Shown here: piece after piece, positions 53,099-64,000 of the stretch
Layout of the letters: each line of letters starts with the position of its first letter
How positions within the stretch are numbered: position 1 is the first letter of the stretch
Source of the DNA: Pholis gunnellus
Taxonomy: Eukaryota > Chordata > Actinopteri > Perciformes > Pholidae
Length of the DNA: 64,000 nt
Reading direction: 5' to 3'
Assembly (NCBI GenBank): GCA_910591455.2
Contig: OU342809.1
Coordinates: 11,735,815-11,799,814 of the forward strand
Translations under genes and position numbers: made by a program
The notes under the pieces: model-generated
Databases searched by the model: none
Told to the model about the DNA's origin: nothing
What the model saw: only the letters and a program-made list of their open reading frames with translations

Positions 53099-53848
53099 CC
53101 TACACACTTAAACAGAAACACTGCAATACACCGCACAAAAGCGTTTTTACATGCCTTTTCGGAGACACTTCACACGTGTCAAAATGGAGTACAAATCTCT
53201 TGGAAATCATTGATTTACAGGTTTGACTGTTCATCAATTCTTCATGAGCAGACTGAAATTGAAAAGGCAGTGCTGGTGGTTAGACGAGGCAAAGCCTGTG
53301 TACTATTGTTGTACAGCAAAAAGAAGTTTGTATCTTTCAATTGCAGTGATATGATCTGTACATGAAGAATACAAACTCTAATGCAGCTTCAGAGGTTGCA
53401 AACCACCACACAACACCACATCCGTGTTGCTCAGCTGCAAGGCCTTGCAGAAAACAAAGAAGTGCGTCAGTACGCGGTCTGCTTCAACTGTGCATGATTA
53501 TCAAACAGTCATATGACTGCATAGCATTTTAATTTCCTCTCTGGGGTTATCATCATATTCACTGCGGGATGGAGAAACACGAAACAGTGAAAGTGGATGG
53601 CACTGATCTAATTGAGGGTATTGATTTATTACAATACTAGTCGTGCAACAATATGCATATAGGCACTGATGAAAGAAGAGTCAACAGAAACAAGATGATC
53701 GTATCATCTCTATATGAGGTACGGAGAATTTGGTTTTCCCCACATTAATCAGTGTAGATTTTTTCTTAGAATGAAATGACATTGTTTACAGCCTTAAAAT
53801 TGTAGTGCAACACAAATAAAAGGGTAATAACAAAATCGGTGTACTCAC

Positions 53849-53878
53849 AAGTATGTGTCTTCTTTGTTACTGAGATAC
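53849..53878 (-). CDS. rora: rora 30-bp microexon (ROR-alpha1 N-terminus, exon 2)
   Basis: On the minus strand the acceptor ctctttgcag is followed by 30 bases and the donor gtgagtac. With a G from the missing upstream exon and CT from exon 9202-9287, it reads G-ISVTKKTHT-S, then QIEIIPCK. Mammalian ROR-alpha1 reads [19 protein letters not shown] at this place by recollection, an exact match. The two ends are phase-compatible, the donor has a normal gtgagt, and the acceptor has a pyrimidine tract. The exon carrying the start codon lies beyond position 64000, so the ROR-alpha1 CDS is partial here. Confidence 0.93.
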
Positions 53879-54282
53879 CTGCAAAGAGAAAACAAGAAAA
53901 ACATTAAAAATAAATAGGAAAAAAACCCACTGAATAAAAACTTGACATGGCTCTGCTGATAGCTAACTGATGGTGGTGATGACGAGGAAGAGGTTGACCC
54001 TGTGCTCCAACACACTGTCACTGTCCAAGGTCACTGAAGTGGCAGGCCCAGGGCTATGGTGTGTGTAGGCTGGTGTCTGACCTACAGCCGTGCTACATTA
54101 ACATCCACGACAACGTGGTGGAAACTTTATCCTCTGAGGGCAATGAATAAAAAACTATACTTAAAACAAACAACATTTGGAATGCTAATGCATTGAGCAG
54201 CCGCACTGATTGGGCGTGAGCACATGACTAAGCCTGTGGCCCAGAGCTGGATGGAGGCACTTTGACCTCCCTGTTAGTTAGT

Positions 54283-54340
54283 TAATCCTTCATTTATTTA
54301 TTTATTGAGATTAGGAACCTCTTTTTCAAGAGATACTGTG
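54283..54340. mobile_element. possible LINE/SINE 3'-tail fragment
   Basis: The stretch cttcatttatttatttattg, then agattaggaacctctttttc, aagaga resembles the 3' end of a common fish retroelement (CATTTATTTAACCAGG...ATTGAGATTAAGAACCTCTT). It is diverged and short; the family was not confirmed. Confidence 0.45.
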
Positions 54341-54821
54341 CACACAAAGCATACGTGAAAGCACAAGACAAAAGTATAAATCTAAGCACAAATTATGGTC
54401 CAAAACATCAATTAAGTCAGAATATAAAGAAAACAATGACATGTAATATTTTAAATATACGTTTAAAAGGGTGCTGGATACCAGCAGTGGGTGAAAAACA
54501 AATCAGAGATCTTGAAATAGTGTACTTTTTTTTCTCTTTAATTTATTATCATTTTGACAAGCTAGTGATTGATAAGAGAATCAAAAGCATCAAATCAAAT
54601 CAAAACGATCACAAACGTTTCTGGTAGCATAACGCATCATCTAAATGTGCATTACAATGTGGAGCGGCACAGATTACACATATTATTTATATTGTGAGAA
54701 TGAATCAGACCTGCAAACTCCAGAACGGTGAAAAAGCTGACCAAAATCATGTTGGGGGGCCTGGGGGCATTGACACTAATCTATTGTGATTTTGAAACGC
54801 AAATGAAGCCTTTTGAGTATA

Positions 54822-55000
54822 AGTATATACTTTACATACTGCTGGGTAGCTTGCGACCTATGAAGCCATATTGATGAAAAAATATCAGAACTATTTTTAT
54901 TTATATGAATGAATTAAATATGAATTAAATATTTTCTGTATTGTTAATCTGAATCTGCAAAGTAACAATCAGCCAGATGCATTTAGAGTAAAATTACTTT
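54822..55000. mobile_element. hAT-like element relic, copy 3 (interior only)
   Basis: It contains TTACATACTGCTGGGTAG and, about 100 bp on, AATCTGAATCTGCAAAGTAA. These match in order the TTACATACTGATGGGTAG and AATCTGAATTTGTCAGGTAA of copy 1. Neither terminal repeat is clear, so this is a decayed internal fragment. Boundaries are approximate. Confidence 0.6.
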
Positions 55001-58000
55001 CAACCATGCACGTTTTATAAGAGAATAGCACAGCACTGACAATGTCATGAAGCTGTTGCAGTGCTGTGGTCTAAATGCTGCTTGCTATCGCTGTACTAAT
55101 ATATTACTTATCTCCAGAAGGGCCTGTGGTGGAGTCCGTCCACTAAGGAGTCCATTTTAGCCAAGCAGGTAGTTTAGAAATTGGATGGTAATCATTTTAA
55201 TCGGTGAGACTTGCATACATGTGGAATTATACTGGATATAAAAGTAAGGTCAAACATATTAGCAAGCAGTGCTGCAATTAAACGAGCACTGAGGCGTCGG
55301 GGATGAAGGATTTAAATCATTTTCATCCTTAAAACTTCCTAAAATGTACACCCCCCAGTTTACTATAAACCTTGTGCTGAGAGTGAGGTCTGAGAGATAA
55401 TGTAATGATAGAGGCAGAAAAGATTTGATAAACCACATATGAGATACAAGCAGTTTATGTGTGGAAGTGTGCAAACTGCTTATCAAACTAGTGGCCAGTC
55501 TGACCAGTGTGAGTCAGAACTGGCTGAGGTGGAGCTGGGCTGCCACTGCTCACGCTGCCCTGCCTCGGCCCTTCGGGTGTCAACTCATCGAGTGAGCCAC
55601 TTCGGTTCCTGCTGTCTGCAACATTGGTCTAATGCCCCAGGAGCCTGACGCGGACGAGCGCACAGCCAGCCCTGGTCCCCAGCGGCCCCGCTGGATGCTC
55701 ATGCTTCGGGGGGCGATAGCGCACTAATAGATCCCACTTGTCATGCGGAAGCAATGGCTAATTTTTCTACAGCTTGCATTTGAAACTCGAGGGACGGCGA
55801 GTTGACATGATTCAATAACTCTCTGTGAAAAAGGCGTCTGGCCAGAGATAACAATGTTTCAGACACGTTTGAGGGGAAACGAGTCAAAGAGCAACGAGGG
55901 GGAAAAGAAATAAGCCCTTCAGCCTCCTATAGACATACACACAGAAACACGTAACTAATATCAACTCCACTGAGCAGAAAGAGGGAAAACAGTCACCTAG
56001 GGGCCGGCAGTCTGTGATGGAGCTCTAGCATTGTTCCAGTGCTCAGGGCCAAAAGCTTCTGCTTCTGTCCAACTGTGACTTTACGCAAGGAGAAAATAAA
56101 CTGTAATCCAGTCTTAATTCTACACTTCAATCAAATGACAGTGAAGCCAGCGAGAGCTGATGGTCCATTAAAGAGCAGTGGTCTCAAGGTGCTGCAACAC
56201 AAGGCAGCTGTAAAAGACAATATTAAGCAGTTAACTGGCTCTTTGTTTTGATGGGTAAGACAACCTCGTAGACCATGTGAGGAACACAGCCGGTATGCTT
56301 AGGGGAAACTGTATTAGAAGAAAAGAGCAAACTAGCAGCTTTTTAATGGCTTTTTGTCAAACATAAAGAAGACATTCTCAAACTATTTAAGGGGAGTCTG
56401 GTGACAATTAGAAAAGGGATATTATCAAATCAAAAGGCGCCGTATTTCATATAACATGTGCATGGCATACAGCGGGAGCAGAAAGTGACAGAGAAATCAA
56501 AATAGCAGCCTGTTTGTCTTCTGACTGACCACAGATCTTTGAGTTGCAAACAACCATTTGCAAAATGTTGATGACGGAGGAAGTGAAAGAAACACAAGTC
56601 TATGTGAGAGTATGCGTAGAGTATATGCGTGTGCTTTCGCCCAGAAAGCCACACAGACCACAGTGTGAATACTCGAGAGCTGTTCTGCTGTCTCTGACTT
56701 CTTCACTTACAAAGACAAGAAGTAACAATTTATCTGGCACTTTAAAGGCTCTTGTTTCTAATCCTCAGATGTTGAACTGTACATCAATGATGCAGTAATG
56801 AATGATTATTATTGTATAATCATGACATTTCCTATTTAATAAACTTAAGCATACCACACATTTTGAGCTCTACCCCTATTGCCACACTGCTCCATGAGCT
56901 CAAGTCTATTTAATTAGTGATATAAAAACTGTAAATGGTTTTGTTCACTAGACTTCGGACTTTTTCTCACAACTAATATGATGTATTGTGTGTATTCTTA
57001 GATCCTAAAATGTACTACTGCACAATATTAGGGAATTTGTTTTGAAACCGGCATTGTTTAAATCATCTAGTAGTCGACTTATTCCTTCTCTGCAGTCAGC
57101 AGACATGTGTACCACATCACCTGCATGCTTGTGGCGTGCAAGTCTGTCCTCATGCCACAGGAAATGGATAAACCTTTTTTTTTTTCTCTTCTACTGTGCC
57201 CCTAGTGGTCAAAAACTCCACCACATACCGTTAGCAAATGTCAAAGACTGAATAAAACCAGATGTACAGAAGGAGATAATATATACCATACATGTAAATC
57301 ACAAACTCCAGAAGTAAACACAGAAACAGCCAAAATAGCCAGAGCTGTGTGTTTGTTTCTAATAAGCGGTCCCATCAACAACTGTTCATCTCTCACACAC
57401 CGCATCACAAAAACCTAATAATATGAAAACTATTCTCCTCATTAATGTGTTCTAAGGTGCAGAGAGAAAACCAATTCTGTCCTCACGGCAAAGGCTCATT
57501 TGGGCCTGTTGCTATGCAGGTTTCAGGAAGCAGGAGGGGTGGTACGTGGGCCCACTTCCTCCTCTATGTGTCATTCAGAGCCCTGTGATTGGAGGTGGCA
57601 AGGAGAAGGGGCCACAAAGCCAATGAATGAGTCAGGCGTTGAGAAAGAAGGAGTTAGCTCTGGGCACTGACATTGGCAATGCCTGCCAGCTCATGTCTTC
57701 TCCACTGGACGGCAGGTTCAGAGGTCAGAGTGGAGGTGAAGCTCTCCTTGGCTGACAAGCAGGCTGCTATAAACACTCTTACAACACGAGGTCTGCCTTT
57801 CATTAACACCCAAGTGCTTTCTGGGGATTATTTATATATGATGGATACTGAAGTTAAAAGACAAGCCTGTTGTCTGTAGCAGTTTGATTGTAATTTAAAC
57901 ATTTGTCACGATATGAGGGACAGTTGTCACTGTGTGGCCTTTGATCAGTCATATTTTCACTTGCATTGGTAAAGAATTCAGCACCTGTTCTCATGAGACT

Positions 58001-58660
58001 TCGCCTAGACTAGAGAGGAACTGTGCAGGCGAGTGGAGGTTAACCTCCACCACATCTATCTGCAGGGGGGGGCACACATCCTGTAAACATGCCATTTAGA
58101 CAGGAGGACAGTGAGTCTGGGTTTGAAAGCCTCAGTGCTGCAGCCGGCTGTGGAGCACCGTGCCATCGCGGGCGACTCAAAGTGACAGCGCTGTAATGAA
58201 GTCTGAGGCGCATGGCAGGCTGTACGTCATAATTTCAGGTTCCTTAAAGCCTGACAGGGAATGATTATCATGGATGGTTATTGTCACCCTGCCTCCCTGG
58301 GAGACGAGGCGTGCTCTGGGGTTGTTGCACCGTGACATTCAAAGTTACAGTCTCCTTCATATAATGGAGCTGTCCTCTCAGCGCGCTAATGGGAGCGATC
58401 CATTTAACCTGTGCCAGAAACACACAGACGAGGAGGTTCCTAATGCGAGGCCTCTCCCGTGGGGACGTCACACTCCCCCCCTGGCTGCTCCCTTCCTGCT
58501 GCTTGATTCATTGACTGGTGCTCCTCACTTATCCTCATTCACTGTTCAGTCTGGGGAGACAGGGAGGCTCGCTTCCTGCCGCCTGCTCCACATGCCACCG
58601 CTGCACGCCCGCCGCACACAAGGACATAGCCTGCCCAACAGACCCAGCTGCTGGAAGAGC

Positions 58661-58691
58661 CAGCGAGGGCCCAGCGAGGGCCCAGCGAGGG
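58661..58691. repeat. 11-bp tandem repeat, three copies
   Basis: Unit CAGCGAGGGCC occurs nearly three times without change, suggesting recent slippage. Confidence 0.93.
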
Positions 58692-61600
58692 ACGGACTAG
58701 ACACCTACTGGAATTCCCGGTCAATACCATAGGCTTTGGGAATGCTGGCGGTACAGACTCTTTACAGCTAATAAGGCCTCTAAGATAGGAAAAACATCAG
58801 ACAATAATGAGAAGGTTCGGTTATGGTCCCGTCTTAATGATGGCAGTTGTATGGACTGTTCATTTTAGTCTACTCCTGAGGTTGCTGGTTAATGATGGTG
58901 CCTAAGTGTGGTCATCTTAAGAATGATAAATGTAGCCACATTCAGTAGTCCATCTTTTGAGTGCTGCCGCCTGCCCGCCTGACAAAATGCTGCTACATTC
59001 CTGAGAGAAAATAACTAGAAACAATTAATGTGTTTCTCTTGTTAGCCATCAAAAAGCTCCAAAACATGTTTTGCTGCGAGTTATGTTGCTGTAAATATAC
59101 ATCTTTTGACATAGTACTAGTTCAGGCTTGTTTAGATAGTGGGCAATTCATACATAAAAAAAATCTTAAAGTAATGTAACCGGTCAGACAGTGTTATGTG
59201 CAGCTAAAGTACAAAGATATGATGCAAGGTTACTCATCAAAAGTCATAAAATATGATGGATGAGCTGATTCAAGGACCTCTGTGCTGTTCCAACTCTGTC
59301 AGTCTGAAGGCTAAGTTTCATACACAAAGTCATGTAAAAAATCTTCTCTTTTGCAGTGACACACTTAGCCGTATTAGCTATTATCCTGCTATAAACTATA
59401 CATGCAAAAATGTAATGATTAAAAAAGCACAATATTCTAATCAGCTGCCCCCTAATATACTAAAACACTTAATCCATAGAGAGGCCAATTCTCTGGGGAG
59501 GCGCAAGAGAAAAATGACTTCTCTGTCTCCAGGCGCTGTTATTTCTGGTCATTTCTAATTGGTTTTAACTAAAAGCAACCACTCCGAGACTCCACAGGTT
59601 ACGCCAATGCATCGCTATGGAATTGTCTGCAAATAGAAGATATACATCCAAATTAGTTTTAGAGGACACCACAATTGTCTTTCAGAAGACGAAAGGAGAA
59701 AGGGCAGAAAAAAAATAAAAGCACACATGCCTTACTGAGAAAGGAAAGAAGTTGAATGATCCCAGCGGAGGAGGGGGGATGTTATCAGGGTGACCCTGAC
59801 ATCATAGAAACCCTAGCTGACTTGAGGTAACATGGCGCACGCACCTCGCCCCCTACAAATGTCTCCCAGGCTTCATGTACAACGTCTCCCCCCGCGTGGT
59901 TCTGCATTGCTGGGCCCGTGAGTCTCCAGGTGAGTCCTCAGTGCTGTTTGGTGGCTCGTGAATTATACATTGCAGCAGAGGAATTGACGTGGCCCAGGAG
60001 GGCCGAGAAACAGCAGGCATGGCTGGGAGGCAGATTGAAGACTCTGACGGAATTTTAATTGTACCGCAGGGAACGCTGTGATAAGTGCTATTGTTATTGG
60101 TAAGACACTGCTGCACAGGTTCACTTAGCTGAGAGCTTAAAATAAAAAAAGACTAAATCCAAAAACGACTCTGTTGTACAACGTCCAAGGCTACGTGGTG
60201 CCAACAGCCCTATTGTTAACGACTATTCTGTGGAGTATGGCTGATATAACTGTTGTACCTATCATTACGCTCTCTCTGTGCTCAGTATTTATTTATCTGC
60301 GACATGCTCAGAGGACCAGTGAAGGTCAGCTATGGCGAGGGAAGAAAAATTCAGGAAACATCTACAAACTAAAAAAGGAACCGTTCAATCAGAAACCACC
60401 GAGGCATTCCATTCAGTTGTTTTCTTGTACGATGCAGTACAGTACTGCAGGTGAAAAGCCAAAATGTTAGGGCTTTCTGCCGCTCTGATGTTGTTCGCTC
60501 TGATCCTGGCTCTAGCTGTACTATTAAGTAATTCTCCTCTGAGTGCGAGCTGGTCCCGAGGGGTCTGACAGATGCAGGAAGGCCCAGGGCACTGGTCAAA
60601 GTGAGGCCAGGGGCACAGGCAGGCCTCTGTCTATACTCTGTGCTGGCGGTTCCCAGCCCAGCGGTAATCTCCCAGTGATCCAGCCTCAGCCACACATGAA
60701 ACCCAATAGCCTTTCAGCCCCCACCATAAATAAAGACAAACCATATTCAGCAGACCACCATGGCTTACTTTACCATTATTGAGCTACAACAGCAGTGTGA
60801 ATAGGCCACCACTGGGTGTGTTTACCCACTCAAACATAAAGGCTTTAACTACAGATGTGAAATGGATAGGTTGTCAGTGGACCGTTTATTTCAAGTGGTG
60901 TAATTACATTTAAAAAAAATAAATTAAAAAAAACATGGCAGCCTTTCAGTATTTTCTTATTTTCAGAATGTAAACAGAAAAATACAACAGAATTCCCAAT
61001 ATCAGAATACAGTATATATAGAGGTCAGAGGTTGCTCTGCCTCTCTAGTAGTCAACAGTAGCATTCCCCAGAGACAACTCTTCCAATCACATTACAATAT
61101 ATTAGCCCTACACAAGTTGAAATCTAAAGGGGGAATACAATTACCTGCAGCTCCTGAGGCACACACTCCAGTTATGCACAGTAATAGGTTGTAAGAGTAT
61201 TACAGTCGGCCGAAAGAGATGTGCCCCTCTGGGCTAACCTATTCAGAATGCTTCAATATTCACAATACACAGCGCACTGCAGTTAAATAAAGAGAATCTC
61301 AGGAATTGCTTGTTTTCACTTTATATTTGTGACTGTCGTCTGTTTCCATACATTGTTGCAAAGGATGATTCACAGGCCATCTACTTCAGGAAACCACGGA
61401 GGTTTTGCCAAAAGGCATACATGATTTTAACAGATGAAGTGTTGTCCAATGTTTGTTTACTCAACTCCCCCGTCCGAGCTCGGTATTTCATATCATCTCA
61501 AGGGTAGTAGTTATAAAAGACGGGATTAGAACATATGAGTTGATATGTGCTCTGACAGTTAGTGACAATCTGTTACCAGAGCTGTCCAGGTCTGTCAATA

Positions 61601-62866
61601 GACTGTCCACACAAGCCTGGGAAGGAACGGCTGGGGGGGGACTAGAGCTTTGATGACAAACTAATGTCAGCTAATATCAGCTCTATAAAAGGCTGACTCA
61701 GAAATATATTGGAACCCTTTCATTACCATCACTCATACAGTCTCAATTCTCATCCAGTAAAGTACAGTACAGCAGGCACTTGTCTAATGAACAAGGGTCT
61801 ATGGGGAAGGATCACTCCATGCGAGTGTGTTGGAAGTCAAGGTCCCACAACAGTGGACTCGTGGCTCTGCTGATAAGGACTTGGTTGTAATTGCTCAAAA
61901 GGGAGGGAACTGCAGCCCCATTAGGTCTGGTCTTAGCACTTGCCAATAAGCCAAACTGCCCCTCTGAAGCCTCCCATGTAATGAAAACTTCCTCTGAGAT
62001 GAATTACATGTCTGTCAATCCACTAATTAATATCATGGACTCGTCTTTTTGGCTTCTCCGCAGTAACGAACTGAGTCAGAGAGATGGGGATTGAGGTATA
62101 TCGGAGCACTGGAAGACATAAAGGAAGGAGAAGCAGAGGCAAACAAGCGAGCCCGCTGCTACTGTGATTCACTGCAGTCATGGTCGGCACTTAGAGCAGC
62201 ATCTATTTTTCATGTATTTCATAATTAAAACCTGCGAGTTCTGTAAGCCCTCCGTGCTCCATGCAGATCAAAGGTAGCCCTATTAGCAGGGAGTTCATCA
62301 GTGGAGCCACTCTTCCATTTCCAAGCAACAGAACATGCTTAAAGCAGAAATACCCTGTAATGACACACATGTGTGATAACGGGACAGCCACGGAGCTGGA
62401 CTATGATTAATAGAACACAGATCACAGTTTCCACCTCCTGTTTCAAAGCTAACACAACAGAGGACTTGCGAGGATAACCCATGTGTAGCAGATAAAGAGG
62501 CTGATGAAAGACCGAATACATATTTCACACATCGCCTCTTGTGGCGCAGGTGGAGTGTGATTCATATTTTGCATTCTCCCTCCCCCCCCGCTGCATTCTG
62601 TATGTAAATGTAATGGGAGGGTAACGTGGGATAAAGCTCTGCAGAGTAAAGACATGACATCACTTGCGCGTGGATAGAGGAGTACAAACCTACCTCACGT
62701 AGTGTAATCAACAGACTGTGTTGCGTTATTCATTTGTCACATTGACTCTTGGGTAACTTGATACCACAGGGCGCCCAGTCTGGACGCCCTGACTGTTAAG
62801 AGATTCTTTCCACCAACACTGTAACTACAAAGCTGATAAGCACCGTCTTCATATCGTCATAGCTTT

Positions 62867-62940
62867 CAGTGGTTCTCAACCTGATGACCCCTTAAAACAA
62901 AGCAATGATTGCTTGCAACCCCACATCATTGTCCAGTTCA
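62867..62940. mobile_element. terminal fragment of a second hAT-like family
   Basis: CAGTGGTTCTCAACCTGATG and the following GACCCC, then gcttgcaacccc, resemble the left end of a widespread hAT-like family that begins CAGTGGTTCTCAA. No matching right end was found nearby, so it is truncated or decayed. Confidence 0.5.
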
Positions 62941-63170
62941 ACAAAAGCGAATAAATAAATAAATGATAAATTATTAAATCAAATCAAATTAAAGATTAAA
63001 TCTTAACCAATGTCCCAAGAAATATATATGTTTGAAAAATGTAACATAATTTGGCAAAAAAGCATGTATATGATAGTAAGTAATCTACCGAGGGTAATTC
63101 CCGACAGAGTGTTATCGTGATAATTTGTAATCATTTTTTTGTGGCTTGTGAATTGGAAGTACATGCTTTG

Positions 63171-63449
63171 CAGTGGCAGAGGAAGCATTCAGATCTTTTA
63201 CTTAAGTAAAAGTAGCAATACCAGAGTGTAAAAACACTCCATTTCAATAAAATGTTACATGAAGTAGTAAAGTAGTTAGGAAAAGTAAATTCTAAAGTAT
63301 CTTAATTAAATACTGTTGGGTGGCGTCATTTTATGAACTGTTTTGGAGTAGAAGAATAAAGTAGCATAACATTTAAATATTCAAGTGGCCCAGAAGGGTG
63401 CTTGAATACAGTACTTGAGTAAATACACGTATTTATTTTCCAACACCAC
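63171..63449. mobile_element. non-autonomous hAT-like element, copy 2 (internally deleted)
   Basis: The left end CAGTGGCAGAGGAAGCATTC, followed by AGATCTTTTACTTAAGTAAA, parallels copy 1. The interior shares ATACTGTTGGGTGG with the ATACTGATGGGTAG of copy 1. The right end, tacttgagtaaat...ttttccaacaccac, is the degraded inverted end. At about 279 bp it is under half the length of copy 1, and no coding frame is present. Confidence 0.7.
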
Positions 63450-64000
63450 ATCACCACCCACGGTCGAAATTGGTCAAACTCAACCAGCAATTTATAAAAT
63501 CTAAATTGATATCTAAAAACTCTGCCTAATGTATCTTGCTGCAACAAAGCTTCCTGCTGTCGATGGGGTTATACTTATGCTATTGCATAACAATGTCAGA
63601 GGAAGAACTTGGGGTGAAGTCATATGAAAGAGGAGCTATAATTAGCCATACTAGCATTTGCACACTCATAGACATTGCAGCCGAGTTGTTTATTCTTCCT
63701 TACTGAAAGCACAACTCCAGAGCCAAGTTAACGGTTGGGCGCAAACCACTCAACTTCCTCCAGGCTCATGAGGTCAGTTACAGTTCACGCTACGATTGCC
63801 CTACACTAACAACAGGACAAGGTAAAAGGAAGGGCTAGTGGTTTACCAAGTAGGAAGGTGACAATCCTAATATACACTCCTAATGTCACACGATAAAAAA
63901 AAGGGCATTTGTCCAGGAGGCACAGCAAGATAACACATCCTACAGCCAAGCCAGGTTACAGAGAGGACAGACAGAGAGCACGGATTTTGCACTTTACACG

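Larger units (their letters stand above)
40386..53848 (-). other. rora: rora intron of the ROR-alpha1 transcript, upstream of the isoform-4 promoter
   Basis: This is about 13.5 kb of apparently non-coding DNA between the microexon and the isoform-4 promoter. Pyrimidine-rich DNA at 40640-41060 flanks the promoter. Microsatellites sit at 51930-51982 and 53036-53098, a perfect RORE at 49381-49390, and a GC-richer block at 48600-48800. Exons for mammalian-type ROR-alpha2/3 N-termini were looked for and not recognised. Confidence 0.75.
53879..64000 (-). other. rora: rora first intron of the ROR-alpha1 transcript (partial)
   Basis: At least 10.1 kb lies upstream of the microexon without any recognisable exon. 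In vertebrates this intron is often very large, so the window probably ends well inside it. It contains two hAT-like relics (54822-55000 and 63171-63449), a terminal fragment of another hAT-like element (62867-62940), a LINE-tail-like stretch (54283-54340), and two GC-rich unique blocks (55480-55740, 58110-58260). Confidence 0.75.

Noticed and set aside
40023..53848. Search for ROR-alpha2/3-type N-terminal exons
   Set aside because: No segment encoding the mammalian ROR-alpha2/3 N-terminal sequence with a phase-1 donor was recognised.
58274..58732. 152-codon plus-strand open frame
   Set aside because: Ends through the 11-bp tandem repeat; GC-rich sequence keeps frames open by chance.

Overview
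This window is animal nuclear DNA, most likely from a ray-finned (teleost, probably acanthomorph) fish. It shows small GT-AG-spliced exons in long introns, dense (CA)n/(GT)n microsatellites, and degraded non-autonomous hAT-like elements of a kind I associate with teleost genomes. There is no bacterial gene layout, no operon, no CRISPR array, and no complete tRNA or rRNA gene that I can find.

One gene explains all the coding sequence I can support: the orphan nuclear receptor ROR-alpha (rora), on the minus strand. Its 3' end lies at the start of the window. The stop codon is at 757-759 and 3' UTR sequence fills 1-756. Reading leftwards in gene order, the exons are: a 30-bp microexon of the long (ROR-alpha1-type) N-terminus at 53849-53878; the alternative first exon of the short ROR-alpha4 isoform at 39992-40022, with its promoter just upstream (higher coordinates); zinc finger 1 at 9202-9287; zinc finger 2 at 7511-7652; hinge at 4876-5274; and six ligand-binding-domain exons at 4140-4261, 3902-4034, 2772-2879, 1659-1769, 1325-1437 and 757-921. 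All junctions are GT-AG and all reading phases agree. The joined ROR-alpha4 reading frame is 1410 bp, or 469 codons plus stop, one residue longer than the mammalian protein as I recall it (468). The first exon of ROR-alpha1 must lie beyond position 64000. Teleosts usually carry two copies (roraa, rorab) and I cannot say which this is.

The layout has three zones. Positions 1-9300 are a compact block holding every shared exon. Positions 9288-39991 are a 30.7-kb intron behind the ROR-alpha4 promoter. Positions 40023-64000 are deeper intron belonging to the ROR-alpha1 transcript, interrupted only by the 30-bp exon. The two N-terminal exons are mutually exclusive: both end in phase 1 and join the same acceptor at 9287, so one DNA- and ligand-binding core is made with two different N-termini.

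I found no new multigene system. The points most worth checking are the microexon (too short for an ORF scan), a perfect ROR response element 0.7 kb from the ROR-alpha4 first exon (possible autoregulation), long UG/CA repeats next to splice donors, a family of three related hAT-like elements, and several candidate conserved non-coding blocks. Family comparisons are from memory; no database search was run.
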